Part shown: in pieces, positions 44,938 through 53,202 of the stretch
Position numbering within the stretch: the stretch's first letter is position 1
Layout: each line of letters opens with the position of its first letter
Assembly (NCBI RefSeq): GCF_003206575.1
Contig: NZ_PZJO01000011.1
Coordinates: forward strand, 1 to 64,000
Reading direction: 5' to 3'
DNA: 64,000 nt
DNA from: Salinicola endophyticus
GTDB taxonomy: Bacteria; Pseudomonadota; Gammaproteobacteria; Pseudomonadales; Halomonadaceae
Position numbers and translations under genes: made by a program
The notes under the pieces: model-generated
Database searches by the model: none
What the model was told of the DNA's origin: nothing
The model's input: the letters and a program-made list of their open reading frames with translations, nothing else

Positions 44938-44968
44938 CTAGACAACCCAAGAGCTAGACAACCCAAGA
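44938..44968 (-). repeat. Tandem direct repeat upstream of the transglutaminase gene
   Basis: CTAGACAACCCAAGA occurs twice with a 16-bp period (44938-44952 and 44954-44968), 41-71 bp before the transglutaminase start. It may be a regulator site or a simple duplication. Confidence 0.5.
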
Positions 44969-45018
44969 TCCAGACGCCATGAGACGCTTCTCCAGGCAGT
45001 GTGCGCGGCGTCGTGCCC

Positions 45019-47574
45019 TCAGGGCGCCTGCATCGGAATCAGCTGACGTGGTGCCTCGGCATGGCTGAAGTGGCTGTGCTCGATCGCCTGGGACAGCGCC
45101 GCCAGCGGCTCGGCCAGTGCATCCAGCAGGATCGACAGGGCCTGCCTCGCCTGCGGCAGCAGAGCACTCTCGGCCAATGCGTCGAGATCCGCCAGATGCA
45201 GCGCGGCGCGCGCGCGAATCAATAGCCGCGCCTCGTCGCTGCGATAGGGCGTATCCTGCGGCTGGGGCAGATGCGCGATCTGACGCTCCAGGCGTTTGAA
45301 CATATAGCCGATCGAGCGCGGATTGCCCTCATCGAACAGCAGCAGATCGAGAATCGCCGCCGGATAGAGCTCGCTACGATAGCGCCGACGGTAGGCGCTC
45401 GCGTTGTCGGTGGTCGCCAGCACCACTTCCCATAGGCCATCGCCGGCCAGTGGGGCACCGTCGGCCTCCGGCGCGGCCTGGGGGGCCTCGATCAGCGCCA
45501 CCCGCAGCAGTCGCAAGGTCAGCATGGCGCGCTCGATGAAGCGCCCGATGTCGAGAAAACGCCAGCCGTAATGGTGCGGCATGGTCTCGTTACAGAAGCC
45601 GAAGAACGCCGCCGACTGGGTGATCAGCGCTTCCACCGCGCGCCGTCCTTCATGGATGCCCGCCTGCGGCAGGCGCACCCCCTCCTGATGCAACTGGTTG
45701 AATACCCGCCAGGCGTCGTCGCCGAGATGGTCGCGCACCGCCCGGCCATTGGCCACCAGCCGCGCCAGCAGGTTGGGCAGCGCCTCTGGATGGCTCTCCT
45801 TGAATAGCGACAGGAGCTGCTCGCGGTCGTGCTGGAAGCGGCTCTGGACAGGATCGACCAGTCCCCGCTCGAGACCCAGCAGCCGGAGCAGATCGTCCAG
45901 AGCCGGGTCGGCGAGGCTCTCCTGATCCTGTTCCATCAGGCGATAGATCGCTTCGCGCAGCAGCCGCGCGTGGCCATCCAGGCGCTCGCCGTAGCGCCCC
46001 AGCCAGAACAGGCTCTCGGCCACCCGGCTGGGCAGATCGGCGCCGTCCCGGGTGACCACGAACGGCTGCGATGCACGCCGCAGGCGGCTGACGTGGGGCT
46101 GCGGCGAGGTCGCGCTGACCCACACGTCCTTGACGCACTGGCTCGTCGCCATCTCCGCCCCGGGCAGCCCCTGCCACGCCACCCCGCCCGGCATCGCTTC
46201 GAAACCCGCCGGATGGCGGTGGTCGTCATAGCGCGCCTGCACGAAGCAGCGCAGATTGAAGGTCGCCGGCGTCAGCGAACCGCCGACATGAGTCATGAAC
46301 GGCGCCGTGGCGCCCTCCAGCGGACGCGACGCCACATAGTGCTCGGGGTTCGCCACCAGCGCCTCGCGCAGTGCCGCTCGCGCTGCCGGCGATAATGTTT
46401 TGGGTTCGCTGATCGCGTGGCCGGCGTCGACGCGCTGAAAGCGCAGACGCTCGAAGTCGGCGAGCGCCCAGGCCAGCCCCGCCGTCTCGCCACACCAGTG
46501 CGACTCGGGCCCCGCCATCGCCAACGGCTCGCCCAGCAGGCGCTCGCACAGACGCGGCAGATAGGCCGCGATCAGCGGGTTCTCGAGCACGCCGACACCC
46601 GGTGGGTTGGCCACTCCGACACCGCCGCCACGGATCGCCGCCAGCAGCCCGGGCACGCCGATCAGCGAGTCGGCCTCCAGCTCCAGCGGATCGCTCCAGG
46701 CGTCGCCGATCTGCTTGAGCAGCACGTCCACCGGCTCCAGCCCGCCCAGGGTGCGCATCCATACCCGCGCATCGCGCACCACCAGGTCGCTCCCCTCGAC
46801 CAGCGCCAGGTTGAGATAGTTGGCCAGGTAGGCGTGTTCGAAATGGCTGGCGTGTGCCGAGCCCGGCGCCAGCAGCGCGATCCGCGGCTGGTCCAGCGTC
46901 AGCGGCGAGAGTGCGCCGAGGGCGTGGTGCTGACGCTCGAGGAAGCCCGCCAGGCGACGCAGCGGGGCGTTGCGATAGACACCGGGGAAGGCGCGCGCCA
47001 TGGCAATCCGATTCTCCAGCGCGAAGCCCATGCCGGTCGGTGTCTGCAGATGATCGGCGAGCACGCACCAGCGACCCTCGCTGTCGCGGCTCAGATCCAC
47101 CGCCAGCAGTGACAGCGCCGGCCCGCGCTTGCCGTAGAGACGGTCGCAGGCGAGCAGAAACCCCGGATTGGCGAACAGCGCATCGGCGGGCAACACGCCC
47201 TCCTCGAGCATGCGCCGGGGGCCATAGATATCTGCCAACAGCGCGTCGAGCAGGCGCATACGCTGGAGTAGCGCGCCTTCCAGGCCCTGCCACTCGGTCG
47301 GCGTGATCACCAGCGGTAGCGGGTCGAGCCGCCACTGGCGCAAGCTCTCGGGGTCATCGGCCGAGCGCCCGTAGGTGACGCCGTTCTCGTGCAGCAGGCG
47401 CTGAATCTCCTCGACCCGCTGGGCCAGGGTGTCAGGATCGAGACGTTCCAGCGCCGTCAGCAGCGGCTGCCAGCGGCGCCGCAGCGAACCGCGTGAGGTC
47501 ACCAACAGATCAAAGCCCGACTCTGTCTCATAGTCGCCCAGCCAGGGCCTGGTGAGGGTATCGATCTCAGCCAT
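45019..47574 (-). CDS. Circularly permuted ATP-grasp fused to alpha-E domain
   Basis: An 851-residue fusion. Residues ~1-490 are a circularly permuted ATP-grasp domain (DUF404/407 type) with LADHLQTPTGMGFALENR and HASHFEHAYLANYLNL; ~515-830 are an alpha-E (DUF403) helical domain starting RVAESLFWLGRYGERLDGHARLL. The stand-alone homologue at 47996 has a Lys/Gly-rich nucleotide loop (VVKPANESGGYGM). The matching stretch here reads FQRVDAGHAISEP and lacks the glycines, so this copy may be catalytically weak. The family is predicted to make or ligate peptides. Start at 47574 with AAGG six bases upstream; divergent from the stand-alone pair. Confidence 0.9.
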   Translation of the reverse strand: MAEIDTLTRPWLGDYETESGFDLLVTSRGSLRRRWQPLLTALERLDPDTLAQRVEEIQRLLHENGVTYGRSADDPESLRQWRLDPLPLVITPTEWQGLEGALLQRMRLLDALLADIYGPRRMLEEGVLPADALFANPGFLLACDRLYGKRGPALSLLAVDLSRDSEGRWCVLADHLQTPTGMGFALENRIAMARAFPGVYRNAPLRRLAGFLERQHHALGALSPLTLDQPRIALLAPGSAHASHFEHAYLANYLNLALVEGSDLVVRDARVWMRTLGGLEPVDVLLKQIGDAWSDPLELEADSLIGVPGLLAAIRGGGVGVANPPGVGVLENPLIAAYLPRLCERLLGEPLAMAGPESHWCGETAGLAWALADFERLRFQRVDAGHAISEPKTLSPAARAALREALVANPEHYVASRPLEGATAPFMTHVGGSLTPATFNLRCFVQARYDDHRHPAGFEAMPGGVAWQGLPGAEMATSQCVKDVWVSATSPQPHVSRLRRASQPFVVTRDGADLPSRVAESLFWLGRYGERLDGHARLLREAIYRLMEQDQESLADPALDDLLRLLGLERGLVDPVQSRFQHDREQLLSLFKESHPEALPNLLARLVANGRAVRDHLGDDAWRVFNQLHQEGVRLPQAGIHEGRRAVEALITQSAAFFGFCNETMPHHYGWRFLDIGRFIERAMLTLRLLRVALIEAPQAAPEADGAPLAGDGLWEVVLATTDNASAYRRRYRSELYPAAILDLLLFDEGNPRSIGYMFKRLERQIAHLPQPQDTPYRSDEARLLIRARAALHLADLDALAESALLPQARQALSILLDALAEPLAALSQAIEHSHFSHAEAPRQLIPMQAP

Positions 47575-47995
47575 CGCTGCCTTGCTACCTTTGCTCGGGC
47601 ACATCCGGCCAGCGTCGAGTCCGGCCTCCTGCCGGACCATGCGAACCACCCGGGGGCGGCCCGACCAGTCTCACGTGGGACGTCGGCCCGCTACACCAGG
47701 CCGACGGTGATGCGCGTCAACTACCGCCGCATGCACTGGCGCCAGCTTAATCCCACCACCTGCCGGCGTCACCTCTGATCGCCTTATCGGCCGCCGGCGC
47801 ATTCCCTGCAGCCCGGTCAACCGCCCTACTGTCACCAAGGCGCTGCACGCCGCCCCCGGCCCACGGTGGCACGACAGCTCAGCGGCCGCCGCCGCACATC
47901 ACAGGTGACAGTTTGGTCCAGCGCTCACTATGCTGAGACGACGACACAACAACACGACGACCGGCCAGACCGATTCGCCGGCAGGAGCTTGAGCG
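47575..47995. other. Divergent intergenic region of the ATP-grasp locus
   Basis: 421 bp between the divergent fusion and stand-alone ATP-grasp genes. High-GC with no open frame of note. A plus-strand promoter candidate is listed separately. A minus-strand promoter was not recognised. Confidence 0.5.
47905..47934 (+). promoter_or_regulatory. Candidate promoter for the stand-alone ATP-grasp gene
   Basis: -35 GTGACA (47905-47910), 18-bp spacer, -10 TATGCT (47929-47934), about 60 bp before the start codon, which has AGGAG nine bases upstream. Confidence 0.45.
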
Positions 47996-49450
47996 ATGGG
48001 CAATGTGGATTGGCAGCAGTACCCCGGCAGAGACTTCTACGACGAACTGATCGCCGCCGGGGGTGCACCACGGCCAGCCGCGGCGCCGCTGTGCGACATG
48101 CTGCAGAGCTTCACCCCGAGCGAACTCAACGAGCGCAAGCTGGCCGCCGAGGTGGCGATCCGCACCATGGGGATCACCTTCACCGTCTACTCCGAAGGCA
48201 GCACCATCGACCGCGCCTGGCCGTTCGACATCGTCCCGCGAATCATCCCCGCCAGCGAATGGCGCGGCATCGAGGCGGGCCTGAAACAGCGCGTCGACGC
48301 TCTCAACCTGTTCATCGATGACCTCTACCACGATCAGAAGGTGATCAAGGACGGCATCCTGCCCGGTGAGATCCTGGCCCAGTCAGTCAATTTCCGCCCC
48401 CAGTGCCGCGGCATCGATCCGCCCCATGGCATCTGGGCCCACATCTGCGGTTCCGATCTGGTGCGTGACGGCGACGGCACGGTCTACGTCCTCGAGGACA
48501 ACCTGCGTGTCCCCTCCGGCGTCTCCTACATGCTCGAGAACCGCAACGTGACCAAGCGCGTGCTGCCGGAGCTGTTCCAGACCGGGCGCATCCTGCCGGT
48601 GGATGACTACCCGGCGCAGCTCTACGACACCCTAGCCAGCCTCTCGCCGCGTCCCGGCGACGAGCCCCAGATCGTGGTGCTGACGCCTGGCATCTACAAC
48701 TCCGCCTACTACGAGCACGCCTACCTGGCGCAGCAGATGGGGGTGGAGCTGGTCCAGGGCTCCGACCTGATCGTCGACGACGATGACGTGGTCTACATGC
48801 ACACCGTCGATGGGCTCAAGCGGGTCGACGTGATCTATCGTCGTATCGACGATCTGTTCCTCGACCCGGAAGCCTTTCACCCCGACTCGATGCTCGGCAC
48901 GCCGGGACTGATGCGGGCCTGGCGTGCCGGCAAGGTGGCACTGGCCAATGCCCCCGGTGCCGGCGTCGCCGACGACAAGGTGGTCTACGCGTTCGTGCCC
49001 AAGCTGATTCGCTACTACCTCGACCAGGAGGCGACGCTACCCAACGTGCCCAGCTACCTGTGCATGTTCGACGACGACCGCCGCTACGTGCTCGACCACC
49101 TCGACGAGCTGGTGGTCAAGCCGGCCAACGAGTCCGGCGGCTACGGCATGCTGATCGGCCCACGCGCGACCGCGGCAGAACGCGCCGCCTTCGCCGAGCG
49201 CATCGAGGCCGACCCACGCAACTACATGGCGCAGCCGACGCTGGCGCTGTCTACCACACCGACCCTGTTCGACGGCGCTCCCGAGCCGCGCCACGTCGAT
49301 CTACGTCCGTTCATCCTCTCGGGACCGGAGACCCATGTCACCATGGGCGGACTGACCCGGGTGGCGCTGGTCAAGGATTCGCTGGTGGTCAACTCCTCCC
49401 AGGGCGGGGGCAGCAAGGACACCTGGATCGTCGACACCGAGGAGGATTGA
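47996..49450 (+). CDS. Circularly permuted ATP-grasp protein, type 2
   Basis: A 484-residue stand-alone ATP-grasp protein. Conserved segments: EGSTIDRAWPFDIVPRII (~62-79), GSDLVRDGDGTVYVLEDNLR (~152-171), VPSGVSYMLENRNV, the nucleotide loop VVKPANESGGYGMLIGP (~375-391), and PRHVDLRPFIL with GGSKDTWIVD near the end. All expected ATP- and metal-binding elements look intact. The partner alpha-E gene starts three bases after the stop. Families of this type are predicted to form amide bonds in small peptides or tags; substrates are unknown. Confidence 0.92.
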   Translation: MGNVDWQQYPGRDFYDELIAAGGAPRPAAAPLCDMLQSFTPSELNERKLAAEVAIRTMGITFTVYSEGSTIDRAWPFDIVPRIIPASEWRGIEAGLKQRVDALNLFIDDLYHDQKVIKDGILPGEILAQSVNFRPQCRGIDPPHGIWAHICGSDLVRDGDGTVYVLEDNLRVPSGVSYMLENRNVTKRVLPELFQTGRILPVDDYPAQLYDTLASLSPRPGDEPQIVVLTPGIYNSAYYEHAYLAQQMGVELVQGSDLIVDDDDVVYMHTVDGLKRVDVIYRRIDDLFLDPEAFHPDSMLGTPGLMRAWRAGKVALANAPGAGVADDKVVYAFVPKLIRYYLDQEATLPNVPSYLCMFDDDRRYVLDHLDELVVKPANESGGYGMLIGPRATAAERAAFAERIEADPRNYMAQPTLALSTTPTLFDGAPEPRHVDLRPFILSGPETHVTMGGLTRVALVKDSLVVNSSQGGGSKDTWIVDTEED

Positions 49451-49453
49451 GCC

Positions 49454-50440
49454 ATGCTGTCACGCGTCGCCGAAAACCTGTACTGGATGGCCCGTTACGT
49501 CGAACGCGCGGAGGACACCGCGCGACTGATCAGCGTCAACAGCAACCTGCTGCTGGACATGCCGGCACGCGCCGCGCTGAGCTGGTCGACCCTGATCGAC
49601 ATCACCGGCAGCGAAGAGACCTTCGATGCGCTCTACACCGAGCGCAGCGAGCGCAACGTGATCGACTTCCTGTGCCTGTCGCGGGAGCACTCCGGCTCGA
49701 TCCTCTCCTCGCTGGCCAATGCCCGTGAAAATCTGCGCACCACCCGTGACGTGGTACCGAGGGAGATCTGGGAGGAGCTCAACCAGTGCTATCTGGAGAT
49801 TCAGGAGCAGACTCAGACCGGGCTGAAACCGCGCCATCGCGACCCCTTCCTCAAGAGCGTGGTACGCGCCTGCCAGACCCTGACAGGGCTGATCGAAGGC
49901 ACCCTGAGCCACACCGAGGCGCGCACCTTCCTCTCGCTGGGACGGCACCTGGAGCGCGCCGACATGACCACGCGCATCCTTGACGTCCGCTCGGACAACC
50001 TGCTGCCACGCAGCCCGGAAGAGCTGATCCCGTTCGAGCACCTGCAGTGGATGAGCGTGCTCAAGTCGCTCACCGCCTACCAGATGTACCGCCAGGCGGT
50101 GAGACTGCGGGTGCGCGGGCCCGATGTGCTGCGCTTCCTGCTCCAGGATCACGATCTGCCGCGCTCGGTGCTGCGCAGCCTCGAGGAGGTCAGTTGGGAG
50201 TTGCAGACCCTGCCCAACCACGACCGGCCGCTGGCGGTGGCGACGCTGGTGCGCGCCGAGGTCGCCGAGGCCGACGTCCAGACCCTGGCTCGCGCCCCGG
50301 AGCAGCTGCACCAGCTCATCGACGAGTTCCAGATCGGTTTCAACAACCTGCATGAAGCGATCGCTGGCGCCTACTTCGTGGTGCGTCCGGTCAAGACTGC
50401 CAGCGCCCAGGAACGTACCCTCGGCGACGACGACGATTGA
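49454..50440 (+). CDS. Alpha-E domain protein (DUF403)
   Basis: A 328-residue all-helical protein. It begins MLSRVAENLYWMARYVERAE, the invariant alpha-E opening, and contains REIWEELNQCYLEI and LGRHLERADMTTRILDVR, conserved Arg/Glu pairs whose role is unknown. It starts three bases after the ATP-grasp stop and is certainly co-translated. The same two domains are fused in the divergent gene at 45019-47574. Function is not established; a partner in the ATP-grasp reaction is likely. Confidence 0.92.
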   Translation: MLSRVAENLYWMARYVERAEDTARLISVNSNLLLDMPARAALSWSTLIDITGSEETFDALYTERSERNVIDFLCLSREHSGSILSSLANARENLRTTRDVVPREIWEELNQCYLEIQEQTQTGLKPRHRDPFLKSVVRACQTLTGLIEGTLSHTEARTFLSLGRHLERADMTTRILDVRSDNLLPRSPEELIPFEHLQWMSVLKSLTAYQMYRQAVRLRVRGPDVLRFLLQDHDLPRSVLRSLEEVSWELQTLPNHDRPLAVATLVRAEVAEADVQTLARAPEQLHQLIDEFQIGFNNLHEAIAGAYFVVRPVKTASAQERTLGDDDD

Positions 50441-50449
50441 GCGCCACCC

Positions 50450-51520
50450 TCACCCGCGCGGCGGCGTGGCCGCTGCGCGGGTCACCAGGTCATGGACATA
50501 GGCCAGCTTGTCGCGGATCGCCGGCGTGATGATCACCGGTACCACGTCGAGCAACCCCATTTCCCGGTTGAGCTCGTTGAGCCCGACGCCGACCCGCTGG
50601 AAGACCAGAATCATGGCATCGATACCACTGTCCGGTGCCACCCGGGGCAGCCCCAGATCGCCGGCGGTATCCAGCACCGAGACGATGTCCTCGTAGAGCG
50701 AGAAAGTCTCGGCGAAATCCTCCCACGGGTGCATGGTGGCGTAGGCCGATACATAGCGCTCGGACCAGTTGGCGGCAGGGCCCTCGGCATAGTAGCGCGC
50801 CAGCGCCTCGGCATAGGTGGGCGTGTCGTGATCGCCGAACACCGCCCGACTCGCCGCCTCCTCGCGTCCCTTGATCAGCAGATCCCAGTAGTAGTGGCCG
50901 ATCTCATGGCGGAAGTGACCGATCAGGGTGCGCTGGGGTTCATCGAGATCGATCCGCAGGCGCTCGCGCTCGACGTCGTCGGCCTCCTTGAGGTTGATCG
51001 TGATCAACCCTTCTGCGTGCCCGGTATACACCGTCTCGCCACTGTCGGTGGCGCGCCATTGCCCCTGGTCCGGCAGGGCATCGGCCATGAAGGCGAAGCG
51101 CAGCGGCAGCGCTGACGCGTCCTGCGGTGCCGGATGCGGCAGACCCATCAGATCCAGGGTGTAGAACAGCCGCCGCTTGGCCGCTTCCAGCGCCGCCCAG
51201 CGCTCGCGGTGACCATCGATGGAGAGGTCGGGAATGACCGTGTTGTGGCGACAGCAGTCGCACAGGCCTTGGTAGCGGGCCGCTTCCCACGGTGTCAGAA
51301 GGCGGTTGCAGACGCCGTGGTGGGCATTGTTGAAGCACTTGACCAGGGTCACACCGCACACGGGGTTGGCGCAGCGATAATCCGCCCCCTGCGGGATCAG
51401 CGCAGTCACGCTACGGCACACCGGACACCAGCCGACCTCGGCATGGCACACGGTACAGCGGGTATTGTCGAAGAAGAGCCGACTCGGCGGCTGACAGCAG
51501 TGACACTCGAAGGTGCGCAT
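50450..51520 (-). CDS. Zinc-ribbon / HEXXH zinc peptidase-like protein
   Basis: A 356-residue protein. The N-terminal zinc ribbons have many CxxC pairs (CHCCQPPS, CTVCHAEVGWCPVCRS, CANPVCG, CDCCR); a metallopeptidase-like domain follows with HEIGHYYWDLL (HEXXH, ~204) and a downstream Glu-rich helix (EDFAETFSLYEDIV). This family is repeatedly found beside ATP-grasp, alpha-E and transglutaminase genes. It may process the locus product; no substrate is known. Ends nine bases from the convergent alpha-E gene. GAGAGA before the ATG. Confidence 0.88.
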   Translation of the reverse strand: MRTFECHCCQPPSRLFFDNTRCTVCHAEVGWCPVCRSVTALIPQGADYRCANPVCGVTLVKCFNNAHHGVCNRLLTPWEAARYQGLCDCCRHNTVIPDLSIDGHRERWAALEAAKRRLFYTLDLMGLPHPAPQDASALPLRFAFMADALPDQGQWRATDSGETVYTGHAEGLITINLKEADDVERERLRIDLDEPQRTLIGHFRHEIGHYYWDLLIKGREEAASRAVFGDHDTPTYAEALARYYAEGPAANWSERYVSAYATMHPWEDFAETFSLYEDIVSVLDTAGDLGLPRVAPDSGIDAMILVFQRVGVGLNELNREMGLLDVVPVIITPAIRDKLAYVHDLVTRAAATPPRG

Positions 51521-51692
51521 GCGCTCTCTCTCAAAACGGCGTCGAGCGCGGCGGCCAGCCCGGTTGGCGACTACCCGCCACCCCACATCGTGGCGGTGGC
51601 GGCGTCAGGGCGCCGCCGCGCCCCTGCCTGAGAGCTTAGCAGAGCTTGAGCTCGACACCGCCAGCGCGGCGAGCGGGTCCCGCCGCCGAGGC

Positions 51693-52115
51693 TCAGCGCG
51701 CGGCGAGATCGACCCGTGACGACTCGATCCAGGCCAGCGCCTGACCCAGGTCACGCGGCCGTTCGACCCGCACCACCTCCTCCTGCCAGCCGCGGGGCAG
51801 CCCGCGCGAGGCCAGTAGCGCATCGACCCGGGCCGAATCGACGGGACCGTCGAGGTGGGTGGCATCGACACCCGCGCCCGCCTCGCTGGGCAGGTAGATG
51901 GTGTTGTTGGAGAAGTCGACGGCATAGGCGATCACCCCGGGCACGATGAAGAACAACAGCCCGATGCCGTCGGCGATCGCCACGCCGGGATCGATGCGCC
52001 CGGGCAGTTGGCCCTTGCGTTCGGGATAGAACAGCGTGCCGCAGCCGGCGAGGGAGAGCGTCAGGCTGGTAACGAGCGCGATGGCGACGGCGCGCCTGGG
52101 GGTGATCAGTGACAT
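51693..52115 (-). CDS. Small lipoprotein of unknown function
   Basis: A 140-residue lipoprotein. The signal peptide ends LSLAGC (lipid-anchored Cys25), then GTLFYPERKGQLPGRIDPGV, a hydrophobic segment (GIGLLFFIVPGVIAYAVDF, ~50-68) and a soluble tail. The first part resembles a conserved gammaproteobacterial lipoprotein family of unknown role. An inverted repeat GCGTTA-N8-TAACGC sits about 30 bp upstream. It stands alone between the zinc-peptidase and Yip1 genes. Confidence 0.75.
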   Translation of the reverse strand: MSLITPRRAVAIALVTSLTLSLAGCGTLFYPERKGQLPGRIDPGVAIADGIGLLFFIVPGVIAYAVDFSNNTIYLPSEAGAGVDATHLDGPVDSARVDALLASRGLPRGWQEEVVRVERPRDLGQALAWIESSRVDLAAR

Positions 52116-52189
52116 CGTTGGGTCCCGCGATAGAGGTCGAGCGTTAACCTAATGTAACGCGTGCCCGACGTCCACCGCCCGGCACCACG

Positions 52190-52213
52190 AAAACACCCGC
52201 CAGGGATGGCGGG
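52190..52213 (-). terminator. Intrinsic terminator of the Yip1-family gene
   Basis: The minus strand folds as CCCGCCA-TCCC-TGGCGGG followed by TGTTTTCG, about 60 nt after the stop at 52271. A perfect seven-base GC stem with a short T-run. Confidence 0.7.
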
Positions 52214-52270
52214 CGTCGGGAAGCCTCGGGTGCCAGGCGCGGCCACGACGGCCATCCGGCCGCGCTCCGA

Positions 52271-52876
52271 TCACACCAGCGAGGCGCCGTAGCTCCACAG
52301 CAGCACGGTCAGCGCCAGCAGCGCTTCGAGCACCAGGATGCCGATCGCCAGGGCCGCGCTGGAGGCGCGAATACCCTCGCCGCGGTCGATGCCGAGGAAC
52401 GAGGGCAGCCCGGCGAACAGTAGATAGGCGGTGTAGCAGAGCCCGATGATCCCCGCGAGCAGGCAGAGCCAGACGATGGGATAGAGGGAGACGATGCCGC
52501 TCAGGAACATGGGTGTCGCCATGTAGCCGGCGAACACCACGCAGCGATTGAGACTCGGCCGCGACGGATAGCGCCGCGCCAGCCAGTGCACCACGTTACC
52601 CATCAGCCAGACCGCGGCCAGAATCAGTCCATAGAAGATGATCGCGAGCAGAATGGCGGTGGAGGGCGCCACCTGCACGCGCTCCGCCAGGCCGGTCTCC
52701 GAGGTGCCGAAGTGCCACCCCACCAGCGTGGTGCCGATGAACGAGCACACCACCGGCACCGCCGCCAGTATCAGCACGTGGTGTCCGTAGAGGTGGGAAA
52801 CGGTCTCGTTCTCGCTGCTGATCTCCTGCCACTCGCGGTTGGGATGCGTGAGAAGTCCCCAGACATGATTGATCAT
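52271..52876 (-). CDS. Yip1-family membrane protein
   Basis: A 201-residue inner-membrane protein with five membrane helices (~35-55, ~78-100, ~115-135, ~138-160, ~178-198). It starts MINHVWGLLTHPNREWQEI, typical of bacterial YIP1-domain proteins, in which a short cytosolic lead precedes the bundle. Function unknown; E. coli relatives such as YohC are linked to membrane stress. GAGAGG lies six bases before the ATG. A terminator follows. Confidence 0.85.
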   Translation of the reverse strand: MINHVWGLLTHPNREWQEISSENETVSHLYGHHVLILAAVPVVCSFIGTTLVGWHFGTSETGLAERVQVAPSTAILLAIIFYGLILAAVWLMGNVVHWLARRYPSRPSLNRCVVFAGYMATPMFLSGIVSLYPIVWLCLLAGIIGLCYTAYLLFAGLPSFLGIDRGEGIRASSAALAIGILVLEALLALTVLLWSYGASLV

Positions 52877-53202
52877 GACGCGCCTCTCCACCGCCGCGGG
52901 CCGCCGACGACGGCTTCCGTGAATGCCACCGCTCGCCCGGACGGACGATATCGGTCGCGGCCCTGAATTCACTATAGAAAAAAACTCACGCCAGGACAGG
53001 TCGAGCTGTCACCAGGCCGGCGCCGAGAACCGCTCCCCCGCGCCGACTTTATCATCCATGATCGCGGGGATTTTGACTGGCCCCCTCCCCGTGGGCGGCT
53101 GCCATCTCTATACTGGCCGGCTCACGATCGACTCATCTCCGGGCCGCAGTCGGCTCGCCGCCGATCCCGGACATCGCTGCTGAATACAGGAACGAACACG
53201 CC
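52877..53202. other. Divergent intergenic region, Yip1 gene / proS
   Basis: 326 bp. A -10-like TATACT (near 53112) lies about 90 bp before proS, without a good -35. An AT-rich patch (TATAGAAAAAA, near 52974) lies on the Yip1 side. Nothing else is recognised. Confidence 0.45.
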
